Source: Streptomyces sp. CB00316
GTDB lineage: Bacteria; Actinomycetota; Actinomycetes; Streptomycetales; Streptomycetaceae
DNA: 64,000 bases
Assembly (NCBI RefSeq): GCF_001905595.1
Contig: NZ_LIXI01000005.1
Span: forward strand, 728,870 to 792,869
Reading direction: 5' to 3'
Of this stretch, positions 16,242 to 26,200 are shown piece by piece. The notes beneath the pieces were generated by a model. It saw only the letters and a list, made by a program, of their open reading frames with translations. It did no database searches and was not told the DNA's origin. Every line of letters begins with the position of its first letter. Position 1 is the first letter of the stretch. Both the position numbers and the translations under genes were made by a program.

Positions 16242-17396
16242 TCAGCTCGTGGCAGCAGCGGAACCGCTGGTCACAGCGGTCTGACGGAAAAGCCACTCGG
16301 ATTTCAGCTCGGCATAACCAGGCTTGACGACCTCGTTGATCATCGCCAGACGTTCATCGAAAGGAATGAAAGCTGATTTCATCGCATTGACGGTGAACCA
16401 CTGCATGTCGTCGAGCGTGTATCCGAACGCGTCGGTCAGCAGATCGAATTCCCGGCTCATGCTCGTCCCGCTCATGAGGCGGTTGTCCGTGTTCACGGTG
16501 ACGCGGAAATGCAGCTTCCGCAGCAGCCCGATCGGGTGCTCCGCGTACGAGGTGGCCGCGCCGGTCTGCAGGTTGGACGTCGGGCACATCTCCAGCGGGA
16601 TGCGCTTGTCGCGTACGTAGGAGGCGAGGCGGCCGAGGGTGACCGAGCCGTCGTCGGCGACCTCGATGTCGTCGATGATCCGCACCCCGTGGCCGAGCCG
16701 GTCGGCGCCGCACCACTGCAGGGCCTGCCAGATCGACGGCAGGCCGAAGGCCTCGCCCGCGTGGATCGTGAAGTGGTTGTTCTCCCGCTTGAGGTACTCG
16801 AACGCGTCGAGGTGGCGGGTGGGAGGGAAGCCGGCCTCGGCGCCCGCGATGTCGAAGCCGACGACGCCCTGGTCGCGGTAGCTGTTGGCGAGCTCGGCGA
16901 TCTCCAGCGCGCGGGCCGCGTGCCGCATCGCGGTGAGCAGGGCGCCGACGCGGATGCGGTGGCCGTTGGCCCGGGCGATGCGCTCGCCCTCACGGAAGCC
17001 CGCGTTGACCGCCTCGACGACCTCTTCGAGGGTCAGGCCGCCCTCCAGGTGCTGCTCGGGGGCGTACCGGACCTCCGCGTAGACGACGCCGTCCTCGGCG
17101 AGGTCCTCGGCGCACTCCGCGGCCACCCGGAAGAGCGCGTCACGGGTCTGCATGACGGCGCAGGTGTGGGCGAAGGTCTCCAGATACCGGGGCAGCGAAC
17201 CGGAGTCGGCGGCCTCGCGGAACCAGATGCCGAGCTTGTCGGCCTCGGTCTCGGGGAGGGAGTCGTAACCCTGCGCGCGGGCCAGCTCGATGATCGTACC
17301 CGGGCGCAGGCCGCCGTCGAGGTGGTCGTGGAGCAGCACCTTGGGGGCGCGCCGGATCTGGTCGGAATCAGGGACATTCGGGGTCTGGCTCGTCAT
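16242..17396 (-). CDS. add: Adenosine deaminase
   Basis: Deaminates (deoxy)adenosine to (deoxy)inosine in purine salvage. The protein has 384 residues. Visible signatures: metal ligands in LLHDHLDGG (His23, His25), the substrate and proton-relay segment TIHAGEA, the catalytic His in DRLGHGVR, and the ligand region CPTSNLQTGA ... VTVNTDN. It is monocistronic, with a palindromic nucleoside operator 17 bases upstream of the start and a hairpin downstream. The C-terminal extension SEWLFRQTAVTSGSAAATS is variable in the family. Confidence 0.95.
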   Translation of the reverse strand: MTSQTPNVPDSDQIRRAPKVLLHDHLDGGLRPGTIIELARAQGYDSLPETEADKLGIWFREAADSGSLPRYLETFAHTCAVMQTRDALFRVAAECAEDLAEDGVVYAEVRYAPEQHLEGGLTLEEVVEAVNAGFREGERIARANGHRIRVGALLTAMRHAARALEIAELANSYRDQGVVGFDIAGAEAGFPPTRHLDAFEYLKRENNHFTIHAGEAFGLPSIWQALQWCGADRLGHGVRIIDDIEVADDGSVTLGRLASYVRDKRIPLEMCPTSNLQTGAATSYAEHPIGLLRKLHFRVTVNTDNRLMSGTSMSREFDLLTDAFGYTLDDMQWFTVNAMKSAFIPFDERLAMINEVVKPGYAELKSEWLFRQTAVTSGSAAATS

Positions 17397-17412
17397 CTTG
17401 GCACTCTAGCGC

Positions 17413-17424
17413 CTACGCGCGTAG
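17413..17424. promoter_or_regulatory. Palindromic operator upstream of add (site 2 of 5)
   Basis: Perfect CTACGCGCGTAG, identical to the site upstream of deoC, and placed 17 bases before the add start codon, where binding would block initiation or early elongation. Confidence 0.75.
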
Positions 17425-17509
17425 AGCGCTGGGCGACGCCTTCCGTCGATGCGTAACAGTGACCGGAAAGTCGGGTGGAGTACACCTGCCCTTCTGAGAC
17501 TGTTCTGTC

Positions 17510-18271
17510 ATGGCACAGCGCGCACTCCCCCTGCCTGCCGCCAGGCTGGGACGGGCCGTCTCGACGGCCGGAGCACCATACGAGGTCAGCGGCGTGGTCC
17601 TGCTGCTCCCGAACGGCGAGGCCGACTCACGGCGCCGTCCCTCCCCCCTGTCGTACGCGGTCCAGCTGCCGTTCGCCCGTGCGCTGGCGCGCGCCGGGGA
17701 GGGCGACGGGCTGGCGGTGCACGTCCTGCGCTACCGCTGCCGCGGCTGGAACGACACCGACGCGCACCCGGCCGAGGACGCCGCCTGGGCGGCCGACGAG
17801 GTCCAGCGGCGGTACGGGGACGTTCCCGTGTGCCTGGTCGGCCACGGGATGGGCGGGCGGGCGGCGCTGCGGGCCGCCGGGCACGGGGCGGTCACCTCGG
17901 TCCTGGCGATGGCCCCCTGGCTGCCGGAGCACGCCACCGCCGAGCCGGAGCCGGTCAAGCAGCTCGTGGGGCGGCGGGTGCTCATCGTGCACGGCACCAA
18001 CGACGAGCGCACGGACCCGGAGCTGTCGTACCGGCTGGCCGAACGGGCGAAGAAGTCCAACCGGGACACCTGCCGCTTCGAGGTCCACTCGGACGGGCAC
18101 GCGCTGCGCCAGCACCGCTCCGAAGTGGTGGCGCTGGCCGCCGACTTCGTCCGCGGCTCGCTCTTCGCCCGGTCCTACGCCCGGCCGGTCAAGGACGCGC
18201 TGGCCGCACCGCCGCCGCTGGGGCTGAGGATGCCGCTGGCGGCCGGTTTCGGGCGGTCGCTGCGGCACTGA
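17510..18271 (+). CDS. Alpha/beta-hydrolase-fold protein lacking the nucleophile serine
   Basis: Protein of 253 residues with an alpha/beta-hydrolase layout: VLLLPNGEADSR near the N-terminus, LRYRCRGWNDTD, the nucleophile-elbow sequence LVGHGMGG, VLIVHGTNDERTDP carrying the acid, and SDGHALRQH carrying the histidine. The elbow reads G-H-G-M-G, with glycine where the catalytic Ser normally sits in G-x-S-x-G, so a normal hydrolase reaction is doubtful. A hairpin follows at once. Confidence 0.8.
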   Translation: MAQRALPLPAARLGRAVSTAGAPYEVSGVVLLLPNGEADSRRRPSPLSYAVQLPFARALARAGEGDGLAVHVLRYRCRGWNDTDAHPAEDAAWAADEVQRRYGDVPVCLVGHGMGGRAALRAAGHGAVTSVLAMAPWLPEHATAEPEPVKQLVGRRVLIVHGTNDERTDPELSYRLAERAKKSNRDTCRFEVHSDGHALRQHRSEVVALAADFVRGSLFARSYARPVKDALAAPPPLGLRMPLAAGFGRSLRH

Positions 18272-18272
18272 A

Positions 18273-18300
18273 CGCCGTACGGGGCGGAGCCCGTAAGGCG
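18273..18300. terminator. Hairpin terminator
   Basis: Stem CGCC-g-TACGGG / CCCGTA-a-GGCG with a 6-base loop begins 2 bases after the hydrolase stop. Confidence 0.65.
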
Positions 18301-18378
18301 TCAGGCCGTACGTTCCCCTGCCGAGCCGTTCCCTCCTACCGGATCATCCGATGTTGCCGCCGGCTTCCGGGGAGTACG

Positions 18379-19332
18379 TCAGTCCGGCAGCAGATTCCCC
18401 CGCCGCGAGAGCAGGAACCGCTTGAACGCGGCGACCGGCGGGGTGTCGGGGTGGCCGTCCAGCCAGGCGACCCCGATCTCGCGGACCGCGCGCGGGGCGG
18501 TGACCGTCAGCTCGACGACGCCGGGGCGGGCGACCGCGGGCGGCGGCAGGAGGGCCACCCCGAGCCCGGCGGCGACCAGGCCGCGCAGGGTCTCGGCCTC
18601 CTCGCCCTCGAAGGCGACGCGCGGGGTGAAACCGGCCTCCGTGCAGAGGTCGTCGGTGATGCGGCGGAGCCCGTAGCCGGGTTCGAGCGTGACGAAGGTT
18701 TCGTCGGCGGCCTCCGCGAGGCGGATGCGGCGGCGGGAGGCCAGGCGGTGGTCGTCGGGCACCACCAGGCGCAGGCGCTGTTCGTCCAGGCGGCGGGTGA
18801 CCAGGTCGGGGGCGTCGGGAACGGGTGAGGTGAGGCAGAGGTCGAGGCCCCCGGCGCGCAGCCGTTCGATCATCGCCTCGCCGTAGTTCTGGACGAGTTG
18901 GAAGCGGACCTTCGGGTGGTCGGCCCGGAAGCCGCGGATCAGGGCGGGCACGGTCTCGGAGCCCATGGTGTGCAGGAAGCCGAAGGAGACCCGGCCGCCC
19001 GCGGGGTCGGCGTCCGCCCGGACCGAGTCGGCGGCCTTCTCCACCTCGGCCAGGGCCCGTTCGGCCGAGCCGAGGAAGGTGCGGCCCGCCGGGGTGAGCG
19101 AGACGGTACGGCCCTTGCGGGCGAACAGGGCGACGCCCAGGTCCGCTTCGAGCCGGACCATGGCCCGCGAGAGCGTGGACTGCGGGACGCCGAGCTCGTG
19201 TGCGGCGCGGGTCACATGCTCGTGCCGGGCGACCGCCTCGAAGTACGCGAGGCGGGGCGCGAGGACGGCCCGGATGTCTTCTTCGTAACTGCTCGGTGAC
19301 AGCCGAGGCTGTGAGCTGCGTTGATGCGCCAT
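18379..19332 (-). CDS. LysR-family transcriptional regulator
   Basis: Protein of 317 residues. The N-terminal helix-turn-helix (LAYFEAVARHEHVTRAAHELGVPQSTLSRAMVRLEADLG) is followed by a type-2 periplasmic-binding-like effector domain. The ATG at 19332 is chosen. It is divergent from an MFS exporter with 62 bases between starts, containing a candidate LysR box. It probably autoregulates and controls the exporter; the effector is unknown. Confidence 0.92.
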   Translation of the reverse strand: MAHQRSSQPRLSPSSYEEDIRAVLAPRLAYFEAVARHEHVTRAAHELGVPQSTLSRAMVRLEADLGVALFARKGRTVSLTPAGRTFLGSAERALAEVEKAADSVRADADPAGGRVSFGFLHTMGSETVPALIRGFRADHPKVRFQLVQNYGEAMIERLRAGGLDLCLTSPVPDAPDLVTRRLDEQRLRLVVPDDHRLASRRRIRLAEAADETFVTLEPGYGLRRITDDLCTEAGFTPRVAFEGEEAETLRGLVAAGLGVALLPPPAVARPGVVELTVTAPRAVREIGVAWLDGHPDTPPVAAFKRFLLSRRGNLLPD

Positions 19333-19349
19333 GGGATCGATTATGGCGG

Positions 19350-19372
19350 TTTCGTGCATTGGACGCATGAAA
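19350..19372. promoter_or_regulatory. Candidate LysR operator
   Basis: Interrupted inverted repeat TTTCGTGC-N7-GCATGAAA (7 of 8 arm positions match) centred in the 62-base gap between the LysR gene and the divergent MFS gene. Confidence 0.55.
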
Positions 19373-19394
19373 CAGGGCGCTCTACGTTCGTCGT

Positions 19395-20705
19395 ATGCCT
19401 CCCGCCGATACCGGGGCATCCACCGTCGTCGTGGATGCCTCTGCCCCGTCGTCCCCCGTCATCACCTCCCGCGCCGCCGCGCCCACCGCCACCGAGCGGC
19501 TGGAGCCCGGCCGCCCCGGCTACCGCAGGATGAGCTTCGCGCTCTTCGCCGCAGGTGTCGCGGCCTTCGCCCTCCTCTACTCCACCCAGGCCCTGCTGCC
19601 CGCGATCTCCGCCTCGTACGGCGTGAGCGCCGGCCAGGCGAGCTGGACGGTCTCCGCGGCGACCGGCGCACTGGCGCTGTGCGTGCTGCCGCTGAGCGCG
19701 CTGTCGGAGCGGTTCGGGCGGCGGCAGATGATGACGGCCTCGCTGACGGTCGCGGTCCTGGTCGGGATGCTGGTGCCGTTCGCCCCCTCGATCGGCTGGC
19801 TGATCGCGCTGCGGGCGATCCAGGGCGCGGCGCTCGCCGGGCTGCCTGCCTCCGCGATGGCGTATCTCGCGGAGGAGGTCCGCCCCAGGGCGCTGATCGC
19901 CGCGATCGGGCTGTTCGTCGCGGGCAACAGCATCGGCGGCATGAGCGGCCGCATCCTCACCGGCTGGGTCGCCCAGCTGTGGGGCTGGCGCGCGGCGCTC
20001 GCGGCGGTCGGCCTGCTGGCGGTGGCGTGCGCCGTCGCCTTCCACTTCCTGATCCCCAAGGCCCGCAACTTCACCCCCGGTTCGCTGAACCCGAAGGCGC
20101 TGGCGAAGGCCGTCGCCACGCATCTGGGCAACCCGCTGCTGGTGCGGCTGTACGCGATCGGCGCACTGTTCATGACGGTGTTCGGCGCGGTCTACACGGT
20201 GATCGGCTACCGGCTGGTCGAGGAGCCGTTCTCGCTGCCGCAGGGCATCATCGGGTCGATCTTCCTGGTCTACCTGGTCGGTACGGTCTCCTCCGCCGCG
20301 GCCGGGCGCCTGGTGGCCCGCCTCGGTCGCCGGGGCGCGCTCTACCTGGCGGTCTCCACGACCACGGCCGGGCTGCTGCTCTCGCTCGCCGACCAGCTGG
20401 CATCCGTACTGCTGGGCCTGGTGCTGATCACGGCCGGGTTCTTCGCGGGGCACGCGGTCGCCTCGTCCTCGGTGAGCCGGACGGCGACGACCGGCCGGGC
20501 GCAGGCGTCGGCGCTCTACCAGTCGGCGTACTACCTGGGCTCCAGCGTGGGCGGCACGCTGGGCGCGGTCGCCTTCCACGCGGGCGGCTGGACGGCGACG
20601 GTGGCGCTGGGCCTGCTCGCGGTCCTCGGTGTCGTCTCCATCACCCTGTACGGGACCCGGGTGGCGCGGGCCGAGCGGCGGGCGCTGGTGCCGGCGGCCC
20701 GGTGA
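19395..20705 (+). CDS. MFS transporter (YnfM/arabinose-efflux type)
   Basis: Protein of 436 residues with about 12 hydrophobic segments and the family pattern YSTQALLPAISASYGVSAGQASWTVSAATGAL, then the cytoplasmic loop ALSERFGRRQ between helices 2 and 3. Probably a drug or metabolite exporter of the inner membrane, paired with the divergent LysR regulator. The substrate is unknown. Confidence 0.9.
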   Translation: MPPADTGASTVVVDASAPSSPVITSRAAAPTATERLEPGRPGYRRMSFALFAAGVAAFALLYSTQALLPAISASYGVSAGQASWTVSAATGALALCVLPLSALSERFGRRQMMTASLTVAVLVGMLVPFAPSIGWLIALRAIQGAALAGLPASAMAYLAEEVRPRALIAAIGLFVAGNSIGGMSGRILTGWVAQLWGWRAALAAVGLLAVACAVAFHFLIPKARNFTPGSLNPKALAKAVATHLGNPLLVRLYAIGALFMTVFGAVYTVIGYRLVEEPFSLPQGIIGSIFLVYLVGTVSSAAAGRLVARLGRRGALYLAVSTTTAGLLLSLADQLASVLLGLVLITAGFFAGHAVASSSVSRTATTGRAQASALYQSAYYLGSSVGGTLGAVAFHAGGWTATVALGLLAVLGVVSITLYGTRVARAERRALVPAAR

Positions 20706-20852
20706 CCCTCCGGGGCTCGTCCCGGAGAACGTGATTGCGGCCATTCCGGAACGCGACGCAACCGAGACCTGCCCCGTGCAACCACCCCTCCCCTTCGCGC
20801 GTCTACCAGGCGTAACCACAAAACCACTGTGGGCGAAGGGGAGTTGGGGCAC

Positions 20853-21569
20853 ATGGGAGTGATGGCGAACGTATCCGGAGGGCGACTGCGACGTGGGGTC
20901 GCGCTCTCCGTGGCCGGGCTGGTGGCGGCACCCGCCCTGGTCCTGGGCACCGGCACCGCGGCCCAGGCGGCCTCCTGCTCCACCTCCACCGGGCCGTACC
21001 AGAAGCAGGTCGAGAAATTCCTGAAGCGGCCCGTGGACGGCAAGCAGTCGGCGGCCGACTGCAAGGCGATCCAGAAGTTCCAGAAGGCCCACGGGATCAC
21101 CCCCACCATCGGGTACGCGGGCCCGCTGACCTGGCGCACGATGAACACGATGAACGCCCAGAAGGCCGCCGGGAAGAACCCGAACAAGGCCGGGAAGTGT
21201 CCCACCGACAAGGGCCGCATAGCCTGCGTCGACCTGACCCGGCAGCTGAGCTGGATCCAGGACGGCAAGAAGCTGAAGTACGGCCCGGTGCCGGTGCGGA
21301 CAGGGCGCGACGGCGCGGAGACCCGGACCGGCGCGAAGAAGATCTACTGGCGCAACATCAAGCACTGGTCGACGATCTACAAGGTGTGGATGCCGCACTC
21401 GCAGTTCTTCGACGGCGGCCAGGCGTTCCACTCGGTCACCAAGTCCATGTACAACCCGCCGGGGTCCGGCGGCTGCGTCAACATGCGCCCCGCCGACGCG
21501 AAGGCATACTGGAAACTGCTGAAGAACGGCGACGACGTGTACGTCTACGGGCGCAAGCCCGGGACCTGA
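20853..21569 (+). CDS. Secreted peptidoglycan-binding L,D-transpeptidase-like protein (variant active site)
   Basis: Protein of 238 residues with a signal peptide (LRRGVALSVAGLVAAPALVLG, cleavage after AQA), a peptidoglycan-binding-like region (residues about 45-100, KRPVDGKQSAADCKAIQKFQKAHG), and a YkuD domain to the C-terminus. The signature reads FHSVTK ... GSGGCVNMRP: the catalytic Cys and upstream His are present, but the usual Ser-His-Gly-Cys is Ser-Gly-Gly-Cys. Compare the gene at 49288-50340, which keeps SHGC. The ATG at 20853 has a GGGG ribosome-binding site. Confidence 0.85.
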   Translation: MGVMANVSGGRLRRGVALSVAGLVAAPALVLGTGTAAQAASCSTSTGPYQKQVEKFLKRPVDGKQSAADCKAIQKFQKAHGITPTIGYAGPLTWRTMNTMNAQKAAGKNPNKAGKCPTDKGRIACVDLTRQLSWIQDGKKLKYGPVPVRTGRDGAETRTGAKKIYWRNIKHWSTIYKVWMPHSQFFDGGQAFHSVTKSMYNPPGSGGCVNMRPADAKAYWKLLKNGDDVYVYGRKPGT

Positions 21570-21679
21570 TCGACGCGGGCCGTAGGCCTCCTTCCACCCC
21601 TGTTGTCAGTGCCCTGGGGTAGCTTCCGACGGACCGGGTGACGGAGGCCGCGGCGCGGCCGCGCGACAGGGGTGCAGCG

Positions 21680-22717
21680 ATGAGCGATCTGACCACGACG
21701 ACGGCCACGGATGCGGGGGCTGGGGCCGAAGGAGCCGTTGAGGGCGGTGTCGAGGCCCGGCTCGAAGGCCACCGCACCGAGCTGACCGGGTACTGCTACC
21801 GGATGCTCGGCTCGGCGTTCGAGGCCGAGGACGCGGTGCAGGACACCCTGGTGCGGGCCTGGCGCAACTTCGACAAGTTCGAGGGCCGCTCCTCGCTGCG
21901 CTCCTGGCTCTACCGGATCGCCACCAACGTCTGCCTGGACATGCTGAGCGCGGGCAACAAGCGGGCCCGCCCGGTCGATCTGACGGGCCCGACCCCGCTC
22001 GCCCAGGCCGCCCTCAGCCCCCGGCCGGAGAACGTCTGGCTGGAGCCGATGCCGGACGGCCGCATCCTGCCCACCGTCCAGGACCCGGCGGAGGCCGCCG
22101 TGGCGCGGGAGTCGGTGCGCCTGGCGTTCGTCGCCGCCCTCCAGCGCCTGCCGTCCAAGCAGCGTGCCGTGCTGATCCTGCGTGAGGTGCTCGCCTGGAA
22201 GGCCGCCGAGGTCGCCGAGCTGCTGGAGACCTCCGTCGCCTCGGTCAACAGCGCCCTTCAGCGGGCCCGCGCCACCCTGACCGAGCACGAGGGCCGGGTC
22301 CCCGACGCGGCGGGCCCGCTCGACGAGGAGCAGCAGGAGCTTCTGGAGCGCTATGTGACCGCGTTCGAGGGGTACGACATGGCCGCTCTGACCGCGCTGC
22401 TCCACGAGGACGCAGTGATGACGATGCCGCCGTTCGACCTGTGGCTCCAGGGCACTTCGGACATCACGGGCTTCATGACCACCATGGGCGCGGCGTGCGC
22501 GGGCTCCCGGCTGGTGCCCGTCTCCGCCAACGGCTCGCCCGGCTTCGCGCACTACAAGCCCGACCCGGAGGACGGCGGCTTCGTACCGTGGGCGGTCCAG
22601 GTCATCGACGTCCGGGACGGGGCGATCTCGGGGATGCACTGCTTCCTGGACGCGGAGCGCTGGTTCCCTCTGTTCGGCCTGCCCGAGCGGCTTCCGGCAG
22701 TGACGGACGCGGGCTGA
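21680..22717 (+). CDS. ECF sigma factor with SnoaL-like C-terminal domain (SigG-like)
   Basis: Protein of 345 residues. Sigma region 2 lies at about residues 30-100 (YCYRMLGSAFEAEDAVQDTLVRAWR), region 4 at about 150-205 (LPSKQRAVLILREVLAWKAAEVAELL), and a SnoaL-like domain of about 120 residues follows (EGYDMAALTALLHEDAVMTMPPFDLWLQG). In this class the tail substitutes for an anti-sigma factor. Resembles mycobacterial SigG. The ATG at 21680 is chosen over the GTG at 21638 because of an AGGGG ribosome-binding site. Confidence 0.88.
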   Translation: MSDLTTTTATDAGAGAEGAVEGGVEARLEGHRTELTGYCYRMLGSAFEAEDAVQDTLVRAWRNFDKFEGRSSLRSWLYRIATNVCLDMLSAGNKRARPVDLTGPTPLAQAALSPRPENVWLEPMPDGRILPTVQDPAEAAVARESVRLAFVAALQRLPSKQRAVLILREVLAWKAAEVAELLETSVASVNSALQRARATLTEHEGRVPDAAGPLDEEQQELLERYVTAFEGYDMAALTALLHEDAVMTMPPFDLWLQGTSDITGFMTTMGAACAGSRLVPVSANGSPGFAHYKPDPEDGGFVPWAVQVIDVRDGAISGMHCFLDAERWFPLFGLPERLPAVTDAG

Positions 22718-22752
22718 GCCGTGACGGACGCGGGCTGACCGGCCCCGGTCGG

Positions 22753-23121
22753 TCACGGCCCCGGCACCCGCTCCTCCGGTCCCTCCAGGCCGACCACGTC
22801 CGCCAGCCCCACCAGGCCCAGCAGCCCCTGGAGTTCGGGCCCCACCCGGCGCAGCCGCAGCTGCCGCCCGGCCCGGCGGGCGACGAGCGTGAGCCGGGCC
22901 ACCGCCTCGACCAGGGCCAGGTCCGCCCGGTCCACGCCGCCCACGTCGCACTCGACCGGCGCGGCGGGGTCGAGCGCGGCGCTTCGGGGGTCGTTCAGCA
23001 AGGTCTCCAGTTCCGTGCAGAGGGCCGGTACGACGTCACGGGTGACGTGTCCGGCGACGACGAGGACGATCGGGTTCATGGCTGCCACGACGGGAGGACC
23101 GTTCCGGTGACCGAAACTCAT
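22753..23121 (-). CDS. STAS-domain protein (anti-sigma factor antagonist-like)
   Basis: Protein of up to 122 residues. PIVLVVAGHVTRDVVPALCTELETLL forms the first STAS strands and helix, and VECDVGGVDRADLALVEAVARL carries the position where the phosphorylatable Ser usually lies; here it is Asp/Arg-Ala-Asp, so regulation by phosphorylation is uncertain. Start 23121 or 23079. It is divergent from the subtilase gene. The role is unknown. Confidence 0.7.
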   Translation of the reverse strand: MSFGHRNGPPVVAAMNPIVLVVAGHVTRDVVPALCTELETLLNDPRSAALDPAAPVECDVGGVDRADLALVEAVARLTLVARRAGRQLRLRRVGPELQGLLGLVGLADVVGLEGPEERVPGP

Positions 23122-23259
23122 CGCCGTCCCGATGCGGGATCCTCCCCGGAGAGACCCAACTCACAACTCGTACACATCTCTTGCGAACCTCTTCACGAAT
23201 TTTCCCCTCTAGGTTGAGTGAACGGTTCAGAGGAACCGCCTCATTCTCCAGGGGGAGAG

Positions 23260-26200
23260 TTGCACACACACGTGAAGAGGGTGGGGGTCCCGGCCGTCGC
23301 CGCGGCCGCCGCCGTCGCGCTCGCCGCGGGCATGACCACGCCCGCCGCCGCCCGGCCGGTCCCGTCCGCAGCCGCGGGCAAGGCCTCCGGCACCGCGGGC
23401 AAGGCCTCGCACCAGCTGACGCTGATCACCGGTGACCGGGTGTCCGTGGACGCCAAGGGCCGGGTCGTGGGCTTCCAGCCCGCGGAGGGACGCGACGGCA
23501 TCCCGGTGCACAAGCAGATACGTGACGGGCGCACGCTCGTCATACCCGGCGACGCCCAGCGGCTCATCGCCTCGGGCAAGCTCGACCGGCGGCTCTTCGA
23601 CATCACCGAGCTCAACCGGCCGGAGAACCGCCGGGCCCAGAAGAAGGACCTGCGGCTCATCGTCAGCTACCGGGGCGCCCAGAGCTCCCGGGCGAAGGCG
23701 GAGGTCCGGGACGCGGGTTCCACCCGGATCGGCCGGAGCCTGACGTCGCTGAACGCGCAGTCGGTCGCCACGCCGAAGGCGGACGCGCCGGACCTGTGGC
23801 AGGCGCTCACCAGCGAGCAGGCGGGCGGCACCCAGCGCACCACCGCGGCGGGCATCGACCGCGTCTGGCTGGACGGCAAGCGCAAGGTGACCCTGGACCG
23901 CAGCGTCGCCCAGATCGGGACGCAGGCCGCCTGGAGCGCCGGTTACACCGGCAAGGGTGTCAAGATCGCGGTCCTGGACACCGGGGTGGACGGCACGCAC
24001 GCCGACCTCAAGGGCAAGATCGTCAAGGCGAAGAACTTCTCCACCTCGCCCGACCTCAAGGACCGCATCGGTCACGGCACCCATGTCGCCTCGATCGCCG
24101 CGGGTTCGGGCGCCAAGCAGGGCGGGAAGTTCAAGGGCGTCGCCCCGGACGCCAAGCTCCTGGCCGGCAAGGTGCTCGGCGACGACGGGTTCGGCGACGA
24201 CTCCGGCATCCTGGCCGGGATGGAGTGGGCGGTCGCCCAGGGCGCCGACGTCGTCAACCTGAGCCTGGGCGGCATGGACACCCCCGAGGTGGACGCGCTG
24301 GAGGCCGCCGTCAACAAGCTCTCGGCCACGAAGGGCGTCCTGTTCGCCATCGCGGCGGGCAACGAGGGCAGCGGCGCGGGCACGGTCGGCTCCCCGGGCA
24401 GTGCGGAGGCCGCGCTGACCGTCGGTGCGGTCGACGACAAGGACAAGCTGGCGGGTTTCTCCAGCCGTGGCCCCCGCGTCGGCGACGGCGCGGTCAAGCC
24501 CGATGTCACCGCCCCCGGCGTGGACATCACGGCGGCCTCCGCCCTGGACTCGGAGATCGCCCTGGAGGTCGGCGAGAGCCCGGCCGGCTACCTCAGCATC
24601 TCCGGTACGTCGATGGCCACCCCGCACGTCGCGGGCGCAGCGGCCCTGCTCAAGCAGCAGCACCCGGAGTGGACGTACAGGCAGCTGAAGAGCGTGCTGG
24701 CGTCCTCCACCAAGCCGGGCGCGTACACCCCGTTCCAGCAGGGCACGGGCCGGATCGCGGTGGACCGGGCGCTCACCCAGACCGTGGTGAGTGATCAGGT
24801 CTCGGTCAACTTCGGCGTCCAGCAGTGGCCGCACACCGACGACACCCCGGTGACCGAGAAGATCACCTACCGCAACCTGGGCACCGCGGACGTCACCCTC
24901 GACCTCACGGTCGCCGGCACCGGCCCGAAGGGCAAGCCCGCCCCGGCCGGCTTCTTCACCCTCGGCACCCCGCAGGTCACCGTGCCCGCGGGCGGTACCG
25001 CCGAGGTGGCGCTGACGGCCGACACCCGGCTCGGCGGCGCCGAGGTGGGCGCGTACTCCGCGTACGTCGTGGCCACCGGCGGCGGCCAGAGCGTCCGCAC
25101 CGCGGCCGCGGTCGACCGTGAGCGCGAGGCGTACGAGATCACCTTGAAGGCGATCAGCCGCACGGGCAAGGTCCCGGCGACCGCGGACGTCTCGCTGGAC
25201 GATCTGGGCGGCAACGCCGGCTTCGCGTCGTTCGGCTCGGCCTTCAAGAACGGCGTGGCCAAGGTGCGGGTGCCCAAGGGCACCTATGTGCTGAACAGCA
25301 GCGTCGTCACGGATCCGAAGAAGAAGTGGGACGTCGACTGGCTCGTCCAGCCGAAGCTGAGCGTCACGAAGAACACGACGATCACGCTGGACGCCCGTAG
25401 GACCAAGCCGGCCGCCATCACCCTGCCGGTGAAGGGGACCAAGCTCCGCGGCATCCAGACCGAGTACACGATCGCGACCAAGCAGATCGACCTCACCTAC
25501 GGCTGGGCGGTCGGCGGCAAGGGAACCCTCCGCACCGCTCACGTCGGTCCGAAGGTCACCGACGGTTCGCTCAGCCAGCGCTGGGCGGGCAGCTGGAACA
25601 AGGGCGCGGCGGGCGACTACAACATCGCGACCGGCGGCAAGGTCACCCAGTTCGCCACGGGCTTCAGCCGTAAGTACAAGGCGAGCCAGTTCGCCACGGT
25701 GAAGCTCACCATGGGCGTCGGCGCGGTCAAGAAGAAGACCGGTGAGGTCGCCCCCATCTCCGAACTGCCGGGCGGGCACCAGATGTACGGCGCGCCCGCC
25801 TACCAGGCGCTGCCCGGCGTCCGCACGGTCCGGGTCGCCACCACCGACAAGGCCCGCTGGGCCCTGATGTTCGCCCAGATCGGCGGCAAGGACAAGAAGG
25901 GCCACCTGATCTACGAGGCGGGCTACTTCCTCGGGAACCCCGTCGCCTACAAGGGCGGCAAGTCCTACACGAAGACCGTGAACACCGGGGTCTTCGGTCC
26001 GCGGCTGACCGGGTACGACGGCGTCTACCGCGACGGCAACGAGATCTCCGGCTTCCTTCCGCTGCTGGCGGACGGCAAGGGCAACGACGGCGCGCCGGAG
26101 TTCTCCTCGGTCACCACGGTGCTCCACCGCAACGGGAAGAAGTTCGCCCAGCACAAGGACCCGCTCCAGGGCTGGGACTACTTCACGGTCCCGGCGGGCA

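Noticed and set aside
18379..19332. LysR protein as the regulator of the CTACGCGCGTAG regulon
   Set aside because: The palindrome lacks the T-N11-A LysR layout and no copy occurs in the LysR gene's own divergent promoter.
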